Part shown: positions 12,569-23,473 of the stretch, piece by piece
Numbering within the stretch: the first letter of the stretch is position 1
Layout of the letters: every line of letters begins with the position of its first letter
DNA from: Amphiura filiformis
Taxonomy: Eukaryota; Echinodermata; Ophiuroidea; Amphilepidida; Amphiuridae
Direction of reading: 5' to 3'
NCBI RefSeq assembly: GCF_039555335.1
Contig: NC_092636.1
Coordinates: forward strand, 52,693,706-52,757,705
DNA: 64,000 nucleotides
The notes under the pieces: generated by a model
The model's input: only the letters and a program-made list of their open reading frames with translations
What the model was told of the DNA's origin: nothing
The model's database searches: none
Program-made: the position numbers and the translations under genes

Positions 12569-14849
12569 AATGTCGCAACACTCTGCAGGCTAACTGCTTT
12601 CAAGAATGTTTTACTTAACCTTAACTCCAGTAGATAGCACAATTGGAGACCAAAAATAATTTAGGCTATCTTCAGAAGATAGTCAAAACACGAATTTACC
12701 ATGTTGTTTTAGCGAAAGGAAATGTCGCAAGACATGCCGTAATTTGCTCGATTTTGGTACCCGGTGTTTATTGAGCTCCTGCATTGGTTTACACGGTGAA
12801 TGTTAAAAGTGAAATATCTCAAGAACGGAATACCGTATGTCGCTGAAACAAAATTTGAAACAAAGCCAATCGATTTCTCTATCTGCTGTTTTTGATTTGG
12901 TTTATGTTGAATTCGTGAGTTTTGATATCAACTGCCGATAGCTCAAATTTAAATGCGTAGTTGGCTGTCGTCTTTGTCTGCTGAATGAGATAAGGAGGCA
13001 CACCAGCATAAGATTTCGCAATCAAAGAGTGCAACCCGTAAATAGTCCCCGTAAAACGTAGAAATTTAACTTATTTGTTTCATTTTTCAGCCAATGTATG
13101 TCTCAGATACGTTTTCGTTTCTTTGATGCTATATTAAACCTGGGATGGTTTTATGAAATTTTGCGCAGGAAATTAATGATTTGCAATCTGTTCTGGCGGA
13201 CTAATCGCGCAAATCATGCTTCGATGTAAAATCCCAAATTGAGTTTTTAACAGCTTAGAAATCACGGGATGGTGTACAATTAACAAATGTCAAAGTGAAG
13301 ATAGCTCAAATAAAAATGATGTTTTCATTTTTTGTCTGCTGAGCACATAATTTCATAGAACTCTGTGCTCAGGCTGATCGAGATATATTGCTATTATACA
13401 ATCGAATTAGGCCTACTATAGTGCTATATCTACTGAAGATCAAATTGAAATTTCAAGCAGTGATTTTCCTTTAAACATGATTTCTGCTTGCTTTAAAAAC
13501 GTTTATTTTTGACCGTCGTAATTATTGGAAATTTCTTTGTCTTCAGTAGACAGCACCACTAACACGGTTTTAAAATAATATGCTACCTCGTCAAGGAGAC
13601 AGAATGACAACATCCGTTTAATTTGAGTTAGGCCTATCTTCAACAGATAGCAAAAACACATGGATGTAACATAATTATAGACCTACCAAAATAAAATATC
13701 GCAACACTTAAGAAATTTTAATTGATCTTTAGTAGATAGCACCACTATGATAATAGTAAAAACATCAATTTATTTCGTTCTAGAAATAAAAAATAACAAA
13801 ATGCATTAAATTTGAGCTATCTTCAGTAGATAGCAAAAGCGCGTGAATTCAAAATATTAGGAAGACTTGCTGTAAACACGTTTCATGAGCAATGATTTGT
13901 TTTGTTTCTCATGCAGGTTTTGCTATTTACTGCAGATTGATCGAATGACGCGAGCGATTGCGTAAAAAACGACGCGAGACTTTGGGGCCACGCGTTATGC
14001 GCGCATCCGTTTTACGCTTTGTATGACGTGCGGACTAGGTCTACATCTTTTTCAAAATAATGTCGCAACACTCTGCAGGCTAACTGCTTTCAAGAATGTT
14101 TTACTTAACCTTAACTCCAGTGCAGTAGATAGCACAATTGGAGACCAAAAATAATTTAGGCTATCTTCAGAAGATAGTCAAAACACGAATTTACCATGTT
14201 GTTTTAGCGAAAGGAAATGTCGCAAGACATGCCGTAATTTGCTCGATTTTGGTACCCGGTGTTTATTGAGCTCCTGCATTGGTTTACACGGTGAATGTTA
14301 AAAGTGAAATATCTCAAGAACGGAATACCGTATGTCGCTGAAACAAAATTTGAAACAAAGCCAATCGATTTCTCTATCTGCTGTTTTTGATTTGGTTTAT
14401 GTTGAATTCGTGAGTTTTTGATATCAACTGCCGATAGCTCAAATTTAAATGTGTAGTTGGCTGTCGTCTTTGTCTGCTGAATGAGATAAGGAGGCACACC
14501 AGCATAAGATTTCGCAATCAAAAAGTGCAACCCGTAAATAGTCCCCGTAAAACGTAGAAATTGAACTTATTTGTTTCATTTTTTTCAGCCAATGAATGTC
14601 TCAGATACGTTTTTGTTTCTTTGATGCTATATTAAACCTGGGATGGTTTTATGAAATTTTGTGCAGGAAATTAATGATTTGCAATCTGTTCTGGCGGACT
14701 AATCGCGCAAATCATGCTTCGATGTAAAATCCCAAATTGAGTTTTTAACAGCTTAGAAATCACGGGATGGGGTACAATTAACAAATGTCAAATTGAAGAT
14801 AGCTCAAATAAAAATGATGTTTTCATTTTTTGTTTGCTGAGCACATAAT

Positions 14850-15080
14850 TTGAGAGCATGATTTTTGGCATTCGGCGACTGAGCAAAATGTACAAAATAT
14901 GGGGTCACTGGGTGAGAGACGGAGCGTTTGGTACATGTAGCATTGGGTGAGAATATGATTGTTTTAATGGGGGGTGTTTAGTTGAGAGCCATGCAAAAGA
15001 AGCTTGGAAAATTGCATTGTGCTCATAACAAAATAATTATTATGGGGTCGAGGTGAGAGCGATGTTGTTAAAGGGGGTCT
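14850..15080 (-). repeat. Fragment of a CTCACCCAATGACCCC-type repeat
   Basis: It contains GAGAGCATGATTTTTGGCATTCGG and GTACAAAATATGGGGTCACTGGG (each quoted in part). These are the reverse complement of motifs repeated at 54.9-55.1 kb. The satellite array ends abruptly at this junction. Confidence 0.6.
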
Positions 15081-16728
15081 TAACGGCCCCAGGACCGTCG
15101 CTAGACCATTTACTCAGGGGGTGTACGGATTTTTTTTTGCTTTTATTAATAAATAGTGTCGATATGATCGAGCGCGAAGCGTGTGCTCAAACGGTCTATA
15201 ACTATAGGGTACCGCCTTGGCCCCTCAGTGTTGTGCAAAATTGTCGAATCGTCTCACTGATCTTCGACTAAAAGGACCTAACCGGGAAAAATGCACGCGA
15301 AAGTCGCCAAAAAATTTCAATTTCAATGCTAAATTGGTCTATTTTGTCCCGGTATTTCAAGCCATTGGAGTAAACTTGTCTCCCCCTCCCTCCTGCATGC
15401 CCGGTCAGTACGCCTCTGATGGGGTCCAAAAATTCATCCGGCCTGATCTCCTCCTCGAATTGACTTTACTGGGATAAATGCGCGCGAAGCGCGAGATTTG
15501 GCATCTCAATGCTCAAACGGGCGGGCCTAATTTTGGGCAAATAAACCAAAAGGAAGATGCAAATCGCAAATGTTGTCCCAATATTTCTGTCGACTGAGCA
15601 TGGGAGGGGAACTTGCCACCCTGCTCCAGGGCGGTATTTAATTGGTACGTGCTGATGAAGGGTGCGCGGGTGGGGAGGGGTAATGGGCTCACACATATTT
15701 GGTCATCAATCTTGCAAAATCATACTTCTTTGCCTATTTCGTACAATAAGCCTACAGTACGATTTCGTACCAAATGCACCTAAACTATAGATCATTGAAG
15801 GCCCAATAAGGTCTATAATAACCAACTAATTATAGGATTATAGGCGCTAGCGCCCTAAAAGCATGTTTTGATGTACAGGCCTAGTATAATTTTTTCACAA
15901 TTTTTTATACTTTTTCAAAATTTCCCGCCCTTTTTTCTTTACTTATTCTTTTTGCCGCCCCTTCTTCCTCCGCCACCCCTTCGTTTTGGGCTGCCCCTGC
16001 TCGCGCCCCAAAGCGCCCCCCAACGCACATGTTCACCTATCCCTCCCCTCTCTTTCTTTTTAAATCGCTTCTCCCTTTCTTTCTCTCCCTCTCTCTCCCC
16101 GTCCCCCCTCTCTCTCTTCATTTTCTTTCTCTTTTTCCTTTTTTTAGGAATCGCAAGGGGATGTTCTCCCCTACACCCCACCCCCTGGCGAGGGGAGTGA
16201 ACGGCCCTTCAAAACGGTGCCCCGCGGGCACAACCTGAGAAAGAAGCAAATTCATTATAGAGTCACTGAAAAGAGATTGAAACAACTCCTTATAGCTGCT
16301 ACAGGCCTGTACAGGCCTATTTATTGAATCAATATCAACCTAGCCTACAATTCTACATATCAATTAACATTAACTTAGGCCTAAAGGCTTAATGTACGAT
16401 TTCCTTCCAATTTTAAATTTGTCATTATGTACTCAAAATACTGAAATAATACTAGTAATAATGATCGGGAATGGTTTCTGTCCATTTTGAGCTGAAATAA
16501 CGAGGTAACCGAAAGAAAACACTGCTTGTTATTTTGGCCGTTTAACACGCAGTTCTATGGGCGGACATAAAGTCATAATTTCTTGAATTATGACTTTATG
16601 TCGAACTTTGCTCTGTTTACCTACAAACACAACAAATTTGGCTGATTCCATTTAGGCCTATGCAAAAAAATCAGGTTTGAAAAAAATTAACCAAATTCAT
16701 ATTATAAGATCGTACATTATGACTTTAA
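15081..16728. other. Gene-free mosaic of degenerate repeats and a pyrimidine tract
   Basis: No credible coding exon was found. Two degenerate copies of a sequence containing ATGC(A/G)CGCGAA (about 15280-15370 and 15470-15560) suggest an old repeat. A long C/T-rich tract lies at about 15900-16145 on the + strand and gives spurious proline/serine/leucine-rich frames. A short perfect palindrome (AAAGTCATAATTTC ... AATTATGACTTT) sits at about 16569-16600. Confidence 0.45.
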
Positions 16729-16866
16729 GGTGGTACTACACCCCTTGATAAATTTGTGACTATTTTTGCATTTTTCTCAAAAAATAATAACACACTGGTA
16801 TAAAAAGTTATGTATATTATAGGGGCAAGGAATCCTGTTAATACACTGGAATTTCAGTGACTAAAG
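16729..16866 (+). repeat. AAGGTGGTACTACACCCC repeat, copy 1
   Basis: About 140 bp starting AAGGTGGTACTACACCCC and running through CATTTTTCTCAAAAAATAA to GGAATTTCAGTGACT. It matches a copy at 60827-60965 in the same orientation. It is followed directly by (TCAA)n. Probably a small dispersed transposon-derived repeat. Confidence 0.7.
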
Positions 16867-17052
16867 TCAATCAATCAATCAATCAATCAATCTGGGTTGC
16901 AAGAAATTAAGTCAAATTCCTGCAGGCCTTTAGCGCTTTGTTGCATGTTGATTGATTATTTTTCAGTTATTGTGCGGATTGATATTGATTGATTAATTGA
17001 TTGATTGGTCGATTAATTGATTGATTGATTGATTCGGTTGATTGATTGATAT
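16866..17052. repeat. Inverted (TCAA)n and (TTGA)n microsatellite
   Basis: CAATCAATCAATCAATCAAT at about 16868-16892 is followed 70-90 bp later by GATTGATTGATT-type runs reaching 17050. The two halves are complementary, so the pair could form a long hairpin upstream of the PGRMC-type gene. Confidence 0.8.
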
Positions 17053-17085
17053 TTAAAACTATGATTGAACTTTTTGGTAGGCCTA

Positions 17086-17731
17086 TAAATTTTAAAACGT
17101 CGTCTGCTTCGAGTTGTTCATTTTGACTGATGTAATTCACCCTGTGTATAAATCATTAACGTTGTAAGCTGTTGTACACGTTACAGTCAATGTACGGTTC
17201 ATGACGTTGCGAAATGCAGTTTGTGACACGTCATGCAAAATAGTTAAACCAGCAGCTAAAATTGTTTTTTCTCGACTCTGGAAAAAGGGCCTACTGCTAC
17301 TAGCCTCTCCTGGGTCATGAACGAGCAAAAGAACCTTGGCAAAAACTGTAAACACAAAACCATGAATACTGGGGCCATGATTTAGTTGCTTGACATGAAG
17401 TGATTAAAAAAAATATATGGTTTAATCAGCGAGCGATAGAAGGGGGAGTGACACTCGCAAACAAATCAATTTTATCATTAGGCCAGTGAGTGACCTCAAC
17501 TTTTATCCTTGAAAAACATGTTATCGATTGAGAATCTGACCTACATTTTATGATGGAGAATTCTTGATTTCTTTCACAAATTGAGAGCATTATAGGATTA
17601 TATGAGTATTAAATGATTTCTCTGAGAATTTTTAATGATGAAAATTTAACAAATCCAAAGTAATGAAATAATTTATTTTCTAGGTAAATCTAAATCGTAT
17701 ATCTGTCTAGAAACACATCCAAAACATCAAA
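17086..17731 (+). other. Upstream region and probable 5' UTR of the PGRMC-type gene
   Basis: Low-copy sequence with no recognisable repeat. Just before the ATG, TTTATTTTCTAG (about 17671-17682) and ATATCTGTCTAG (about 17699-17710) both resemble splice acceptors. The 5' UTR may therefore be split, with its first exon further upstream. Sequence alone does not identify the transcription start. Confidence 0.35.
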
Positions 17732-18005
17732 ATGGCGGTAGAGGAGCTTCTTCGTGAGTTGTTTTTCAATCCATTAAATCTGGCATTATTGTCAGTATGT
17801 TGTTTCCTTCTCTACAAAATTGTAAAAGGGAGTAGGGAAAAGCCAGTACCACCTCCACAACCACAATTGAAGCCAATGAAGAAGCGAGATTTCAGGCTAG
17901 AAGAATTGAAAGATTATAGTGGTCAAGGCGAAGAAGGTCGAGTTCTTGTGGCTGTCAATGGCAAAGTTTTCGATGTTACCCGAGGCAAAAAGTTTTACGG
18001 ACCTG
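17732..18005 (+). CDS. pgrmc: Membrane-associated progesterone receptor component (PGRMC), coding exon 1
   Basis: First of three coding exons of a 176-aa PGRMC1/2-family protein. PGRMC proteins are single-pass ER-membrane haem proteins with a cytochrome b5-like domain; they bind cytochrome P450s and act in sterol metabolism and membrane trafficking. This exon encodes residues 1-91. It has an N-terminal hydrophobic anchor (about 12-31, NPLNLALLSVCCFLLYKIV), a proline-rich linker (38-48), and the start of the b5-like fold (RDFRLEELKDYSGQ, then VAVNGKVFDVTRGKKFYGP). The ATG has a good context (CATCAAAATGG). The exon ends G|GTGAG in phase 1. Tyr89 and Tyr95 (the latter in exon 2) match the two tyrosines of the family haem-site segment. 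I cannot tell whether it is the PGRMC1 or PGRMC2 orthologue; it may predate their split. Confidence 0.93.
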
Positions 18006-18793
18006 GTGAGAAAGCCTGTTCAGTTATTTGAAATTAAACATAACATGCATAACTTCAACATGCTGTGTGATGCGTGCTCATTTCCTAGTACAGGGAACCC
18101 ATACCGTTGTTAGTAATGTTACTCTAGTCTCTACTACGAAAATGTCATACCGCGACATGGTTGTACTTTTTTTTTGTAGAATAGCCAAATTTTAGTCCCG
18201 GCTAAAATTAAGAGAAAATTGAATCAGAATGCCAATTACTTGACAGTAATGTTATTTGACAGCTATTTTGAGGACATTTTGTCATTTTAGTGCTGGTCAG
18301 CAAGACCTAGTATTTAATTCACTTGAGAGTGCCGGTCGGTCAGGTTGAGTACTTGACTGCCGACCAGCGCCGACCACCACTGTAGGCTACTAGTACTATT
18401 GTGTACATCGTGGAACATTCAACTACGCTTGTTACTCCGCGACTAATCATGCTAATACACGAGCATACAACACTACTATACGCGCGTCCATATGCGAGGT
18501 TATACTGCGTACAACAGCTTGCATGTACTACGCACAGCCACCACAGGGTTCACAGTTTGCTCTCAAATAACCGGGTCCACTTTTTTATGCTGGACCCATT
18601 CAGATCCCATTTAGTTGAAATTTGCGGGTCCCAAATTGATTTTTGTGGGTCCAAATTGTACTTATGTATGTACAAAAGATAAATATTAAAGTATGCCGAA
18701 TTCGGCACCCAAAACTTACCAAAGTCGAGTCAAATTACTGGGTAAAAAGACGACTTGCCGCGATCGGCCGACTTTCTCATAAAGATCTACAAT
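18006..18793. other. PGRMC intron 1, first part
   Basis: Begins with the donor GTGAGA. No exon is visible. It contains GGGTCCA...TGGACCCATTCAG (about 18568-18602), which has a related copy at about 19697-19730, on the other side of the hairpin element. This suggests an older repeat split by that insertion. Confidence 0.5.
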
Positions 18794-19318
18794 TACTTGG
18801 AGAATAAGCGATAGGAATTTTTATTTTGCCTATCCTCTACCGTGTGATAGAGCGACAGGCAGGTCCAATATTTTGAGTAGTGGATGCGGCGCAGCCGGTA
18901 TCCACTACGATAAAAAATATTGGACCTACCTGTCGTCTATCAAGGTAGAGGATAGGCAAAATAAAAATTCCTATCGCTTATTCTCATTCTGGTCAGTTAA
19001 ATATTATTTTAATAACTGTAAACAAATTTTTTAAGCAAAAAATAAGTTACCGTCATAAAAAGTCCCCTCATTATAAAATGAACGAAACTTGTTTACAACT
19101 TCACGTATTCTGTTGCGCGTATTGCTAGCAGCGTTCGCGTATTCGGCACTAGTCTACGCATCCAGCGCGATATACACGCGGACCTCTACACACATGTTAC
19201 GCATCATCAAGACGCATGATGACGTGGGGTCGTCTACGGCCTGATAGACGGCACCCGAAATCATGCGATTGTCCAATCAGAAATGTGTCTACGAACTAGA
19301 CCACTCCCACTGACTAAG
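18794..19318. mobile_element. 525-bp hairpin element, copy 2, in PGRMC intron 1
   Basis: Same family and orientation as 12049-12568. The GATAGGAATTTTTATTTTGC arms, the GTAGTGGATGC...GTATCCACTAC loop, the CpG-rich tail and the CCACTCCCACTGACTAAGA end all match. It is again flanked by AAT (18791-18793 and 19319-19321). The left tip differs slightly from copy 1 (TACTTGGAGAATAAGC against TAGAGAATAAAC). The close match implies recent activity of a non-autonomous family. Confidence 0.8.
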
Positions 19319-20479
19319 AATACCTAATAACATGCACTACTTTAATCATCTATTCTAATTATTTGGTTATTTTATTATATTTGCTCGGTTGAAATATACA
19401 ACTACCGCAAAAACGTGTTTTCGCGATGCCACCCTGTTGTGTTGACATTTTTATTGTAACATAATATTAGCACGATCCGAAAAAAAATCGCAAGTCAACC
19501 TCTTCCACAGTTCCCCTCGTATCGCTAATCAAATATCTGTGCATGAAATAGCGATGAGGTGTGTATCATGTTGCAGCGATTTTTATAATTGCATGTAATG
19601 TAATTTATGAATGAAAAGTGAGCCGATTGAGCTGGGTTATTGCACAATGACGATCTATATGATGATATTTTCTATTTCTTGGATGGGATTTTTTCCGGGT
19701 CCAAGCACAGCCTGCTGGACCCATTCAGGTTACATAATCTTACTTTTTCCAGGTCCAGTGAGTTCAAAAAGCGTCCTGGACGCGAAAACGCGATAAACTG
19801 TGAACACGCAAAGAAGTATGTTCCACGATGTACGGTACACTAATTTTTCTACAGTAGTTAGTACAACCCTGCATACCGATAATATAAAATGATGTGTCTG
19901 TTTTGCCCGTTTTTTAAGTTTGCATTGTAAACTACTCATTTTCAGTTTTAGTTTTCTTGAAACCAGACATAATTTTTATGTCGGTAGATGAAGCACACTG
20001 TGACATGACACACATGCCATCCCATGACACAGAAAACAGCCTTTGTTGAATGAATGTGATGTATGTTCTTGTGTGGTGTTCATGTGCAAATTGTGCATGC
20101 ATGACCCCTTCATTAACTTTTCATTTCATGACAGCATAGAGACCTGTGTTAAGAATGTTATAAACCGCAATCCAAAGTAAGTAGTCCACTTGGGAAGCTA
20201 ACAAACAGAAGGAGTACGGTGACTGAAAATATCAGACGTGAAAATCTATCAATTGCACACAAATTAATACAAATCAGCGTTTTTTTGTTTTTAAAAATAT
20301 AATACTAGCCAGAGTATGCAAGACATTGCAAGTGGACTACGGAGAAGTCTAGTGGTTCCCAAGAGCCTGCCTGAATATTCCAGCCTTATATTTACTGTGT
20401 AGCTAATTATTTTATAAATAGCATATTTGTTTATATTTTTATATTGTTTACATAAATTGCATGTGGCCCATGTGGCAGA

Positions 20480-21705
20480 GTTCTATTTGCTGGGTGCACA
20501 CATACCGCTCATTCTACAAAATCCGGTGCCAATCCACTATAAAAATTGAAAAAATAAAAGTTGTTCAAAAAGACCTGCTTTTTGTGCTTTTTAAGAGTAA
20601 ATGTATCACTACTTTGAGTACTTTCAGATGTAAAAAATTGCCAACACCACTTGCATATTTTTCTTTCAGGAAGTCATGATGTTTTTTTACACTTATTCCA
20701 ATGTAATGTGAGCTACGTTACTGACTACAAAATGGGCTGGTTTTGCTCAATTCAAGGTCATAAAAAGCAAACTAAAGATCACTTGAGTGAAATATAAAAC
20801 AGATTTCACCATTTCATAGAAGTTTTGAAGATGCGTAAATGAGTGTGTAACGTAGCTCACAGTAACATAGTTCACTGGTTTTTAATGTGATTTGCGAACG
20901 TTAGAACGTTGTGTCGGTTAATTCTAATATAAATGGGGTTCGACCACTGGTAGCTTTCTCATATTATTAGGAAGTACATGTAATACAAGTGCATACTATA
21001 CAATTCTGGTAACGTAGCTCACCAATCTTAACATGGTCGGTCGAAATTTCAATGTTTACAACATTTCTATGCCAAAAATGCTACAGCATAACGATTTTTA
21101 CTGTGATTTTTAAAAACCTATGAGTGTTTCCTTTCAAAAACTGCAAATTACATTGATACCTCTGTTTTACTTCTTTCCAATAACGTGTGTTAAAAATGGG
21201 TAACGTAGCTCACAGCGTTTTGGTGGAAAGTGCAATTTATTTTAGAATTACACAAAGACGTTTTAATCACTAAAAAATAATGTTAAACAATATGATGGTG
21301 CGTTATCTAATTAAAAAACAACAAATATGTAAAGAAATCGCATTTATTCAAAGAAAATATTCAGGGTTAGATGTGACATTTGAGCAGTGGAAACACATTT
21401 TTGGCGATTTTTGAGCCTTTGCAAGGGTTAATCAGGCTGAAGAAAGCATTTAAAGTATGGAAAACTATATGTCCATGTAGATCTCACTGAGTTCTACCAG
21501 AAAAACAACATATTTGATGCCCTAAATGCTCGACAAAGTGTTTGTGGACCAAAGAATGGAAAAAAGGCTATTGGCACCGGATTTTGTAGAATGAGCGATA
21601 CACGGATGAATGCAGATTTCTAGGTGCATGTAGCTTTCACTGTGCACAGTTAAGAACAAAACGTTAGTAAATTTAGCAACTGTGCCAAATATTATGTGTT
21701 CCAAT
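20480..21705. repeat. Inverted-repeat element with GTAACGTAGCTCAC boxes, PGRMC intron 1
   Basis: GCTCATTCTACAAAATCCGG at about 20508-20527 is inverted at about 21575-21594 (CCGGATTTTGTAGAATGAGC), enclosing ~1.05 kb. Inside, the 14-mer GTAACGTAGCTCAC or its complement occurs near 20708, 20848, 21010 and 21200. The boxes are diverse in context, so this looks like a decayed TIR element with repeated internal motifs and not a tandem repeat. No protein recognised. Confidence 0.6.
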
Positions 21706-21901
21706 TGATGTTTTTAGATATTTTGTCTCATTTTTGTAAGACAAAGAACTTCAAGTCTGAGTTTAATTTTAGTTGTGCATGTAACATTTACTTAACCCAG
21801 GTTTTTTATTGTATGCACAATGTGACCAAATTAAATTGAAAACTCAAAAAAGGACAATTTTTAATCTTCAATATAAATTTGTGTTTTTTCCAATAACCCA
21901 G

Positions 21902-22057
21902 GCGGTCCGTATGGTGTGTTTGCTGGACATGACGCCTCCCGTGCCTTGGCAACCTTCTCCTTAGAGAAAGATGCTTTCAAAGAAGAATATGATGATTTGT
22001 CAGATCTTAATGGAGAACAGATGGAGAGTGTTAGAGAATGGGAGATGCAATTTACAG
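21902..22057 (+). CDS. pgrmc: PGRMC, coding exon 2
   Basis: Encodes the second half of the b5-like domain, residues 92-143 plus the first base of codon 144. It reads [19 protein letters not shown], then an acidic helix containing EEYDDLSDL, then REWEMQFT. The acceptor is CAATAACCCAG and the donor is ACAG|GTAAGT; both junctions are phase 1, so the frame joins exons 1 and 3 cleanly. Tyr95 in GGPYGVF matches the family's haem-ligand tyrosine. The usual GPEGPYG is GPGGPYG here, because the split codon makes glycine where vertebrates have glutamate. Confidence 0.95.
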
Positions 22058-22440
22058 GTAAGTCACTGACCTCTTTCAAGAAATTTTATCGTACTCTACT
22101 TTAGTGTGCTTCAAACGCCCTTCTTCTACCGAGTCTTTGTCTATTCTTCCGTTATTCGCCCCCAGAATTTTGTGTTTTGAAAAACAAACAAAAAAAAGAG
22201 AGGAAAAAAAGAAGAAAGTCAACAAGATTCAAGGAAGATTATAAAGAAATTGAACCAATTTGGAGAAAAGTCTATAACTGGAACATGTATTATTATGTTT
22301 TATGGCTATTTTTGAACTGCTCTACAGGGTAGGTGAATTTTTGAAGTGTCATTTAGGGAAGAATTATAATGGGTACATATAGCATTAGCATAATGTTGGC
22401 TTTTACCCATTCCCATCCCAAGAATAATTATTTTGAGGGA
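22058..22440. other. PGRMC intron 2, first part
   Basis: Starts at the donor GTAAGTCAC. AT-rich; no exon or repeat recognised. Confidence 0.4.
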
Positions 22441-22705
22441 AACCAGGTACTTTAAAACAGGGAAGTTTAAATACCGGTACCTTCTCTGTCTCTGGCCGAG
22501 GGAATGGAACAAACTCCCTAAAGCCATCAGGGAGTCTCCATCAATTCCAGTTTTCAGGAAGAAACTGAAAACTCACCTTTTCAGTTAGCTTCTTTCTTGT
22601 TCCGCTGTGTTTCTTTCTTTTTTTCCCCCATCCTTTCTCTCCCTGTTCAGCGCTTTGATAAATTTTAAAGGCGCTATATAAATACCTTTATGTATGTATG
22701 TATGC
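22441..22705 (+). mobile_element. 5'-truncated non-LTR retrotransposon 3' end (LINE, CR1/L2/jockey-like)
   Basis: The frame starting at 22505 translates to WNKLPKAIRESPSIPVF followed by RKKLKTHLFS and a stop at 22586-22588. This is the typical C-terminus of reverse-transcriptase ORFs of many non-LTR retrotransposons. The upstream part (about 22481-22504, FSVSG-PRE) needs a one-base frameshift to join it. The tail contains GGCGCTATATAAATACC and ends in (TATG)n, as LINE 3' ends often do. It is a dead fragment in PGRMC intron 2. Confidence 0.85.
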
Positions 22706-23415
22706 ATGTAAGTAATTCTTCTCTACCTGGACAATAGTGACCAGTTTTAAGATACCCCGGTAAGGGAGGTTTTCCTGCTTTGCCTATAATTTCATACAAA
22801 ATCCATCTTCTTTTCAGTTTGAACACCTAATTATCTAGGGAAGCATCTGGGATAAAGGAAGAGAGAACCACCAATTACCTAACTTAACACCTCTATGAAT
22901 ATAACTTGTCCAAGTTTGTCTTCCCTTTTAAATCACATCTTCAGATCCAAATCCTTGATTATCCTTCCCTAGATGCAATTGTTCAGTGGCAATCTCCAAA
23001 CTCTGCTACAGAAGAATTTTAATTCTAAGGCTTTATAAAACAGTGGTGTGAGTGACCACATATAAAAGGGCTAAAAATGCTGAAAACAGTTAACAAAAAG
23101 GCTGAAAACAGCAGGCAAAAAGCTGTAATTTAGGAAGGTCCTATACTTGTACAGAGCAATTAATTGTACACCGGTAAAAAAAAATGCTAAAAATCAAAAC
23201 CAAAAATGCTGAACTCTCATCCCTCTGAAAATGATAAATCACAGCCCTGAAAATAGTAAAGAACCTAGAGGTGTTCGACAGTCTGAGTCTGTCTTCCCTT
23301 TAAACCATTAGTCCTTAGATGCAATGGTTCAGTGTCCAGACTGCACCACCTAGGGAAGAAGACAGAATAGAACAACTCACAATTAGCCTATCAGTTGTAT
23401 AAATGTTTTTGAGTC
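22706..23415. other. PGRMC intron 2, gene-free stretch
   Basis: Low-complexity AT-rich intron. Near-direct repeats of a motif around CTTCCCTAGATGCAATTGTTCAGTG occur at about 22966 and 23310. No exon seen. Confidence 0.4.
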
Positions 23416-23473
23416 TGACCAGTGGCGGCACCAGGAATTTTTTTGCGAGGGGGGGGGGCAAAAACAAGACATT

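Larger units (their letters stand above)
372..14848. repeat. Tandem array of a ~1.49-kb satellite-like unit
   Basis: A ~1.49-kb unit repeats head to tail. The landmark GATTGATCGAATGACGCGAG lies at about 3330, 4753, 6234, 8938, 10425, 11922 and 13935. Spacing is 1.42-1.50 kb except where other elements interrupt. A truncated first copy starts near 372. Each unit holds several imperfect copies of the hairpin CTATCTTCAGTAGATAG, three fixed TAGGCCTA octamers, a CpG-rich stretch (ACGCGAG...CACGCGTTATGCGCGCATCC), and an internal hairpin TGAGCACA...TGTGCTCA. Copies are near-identical, which suggests recent expansion or homogenisation. A 108-codon frame on the - strand is open at 3590-3916, 5017-5343, 9198-9524, 10685-11011 and 14204-14530. 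In the copy at about 12.7-13.0 kb it is frameshifted by one missing T near 12920. It resembles no protein I know and is not called as a gene. Confidence 0.9.

Noticed and set aside
15868..16200. Proline/serine/leucine- and lysine-rich open frames on both strands.
   Set aside because: They come from a C/T-rich low-complexity tract; no domain or splice context.
23420..23462. GTGGCGGCACCAGGAATTTTT as a transposon terminus.
   Set aside because: It looks like a known type of TIR, but no inverted partner or duplication was found nearby.
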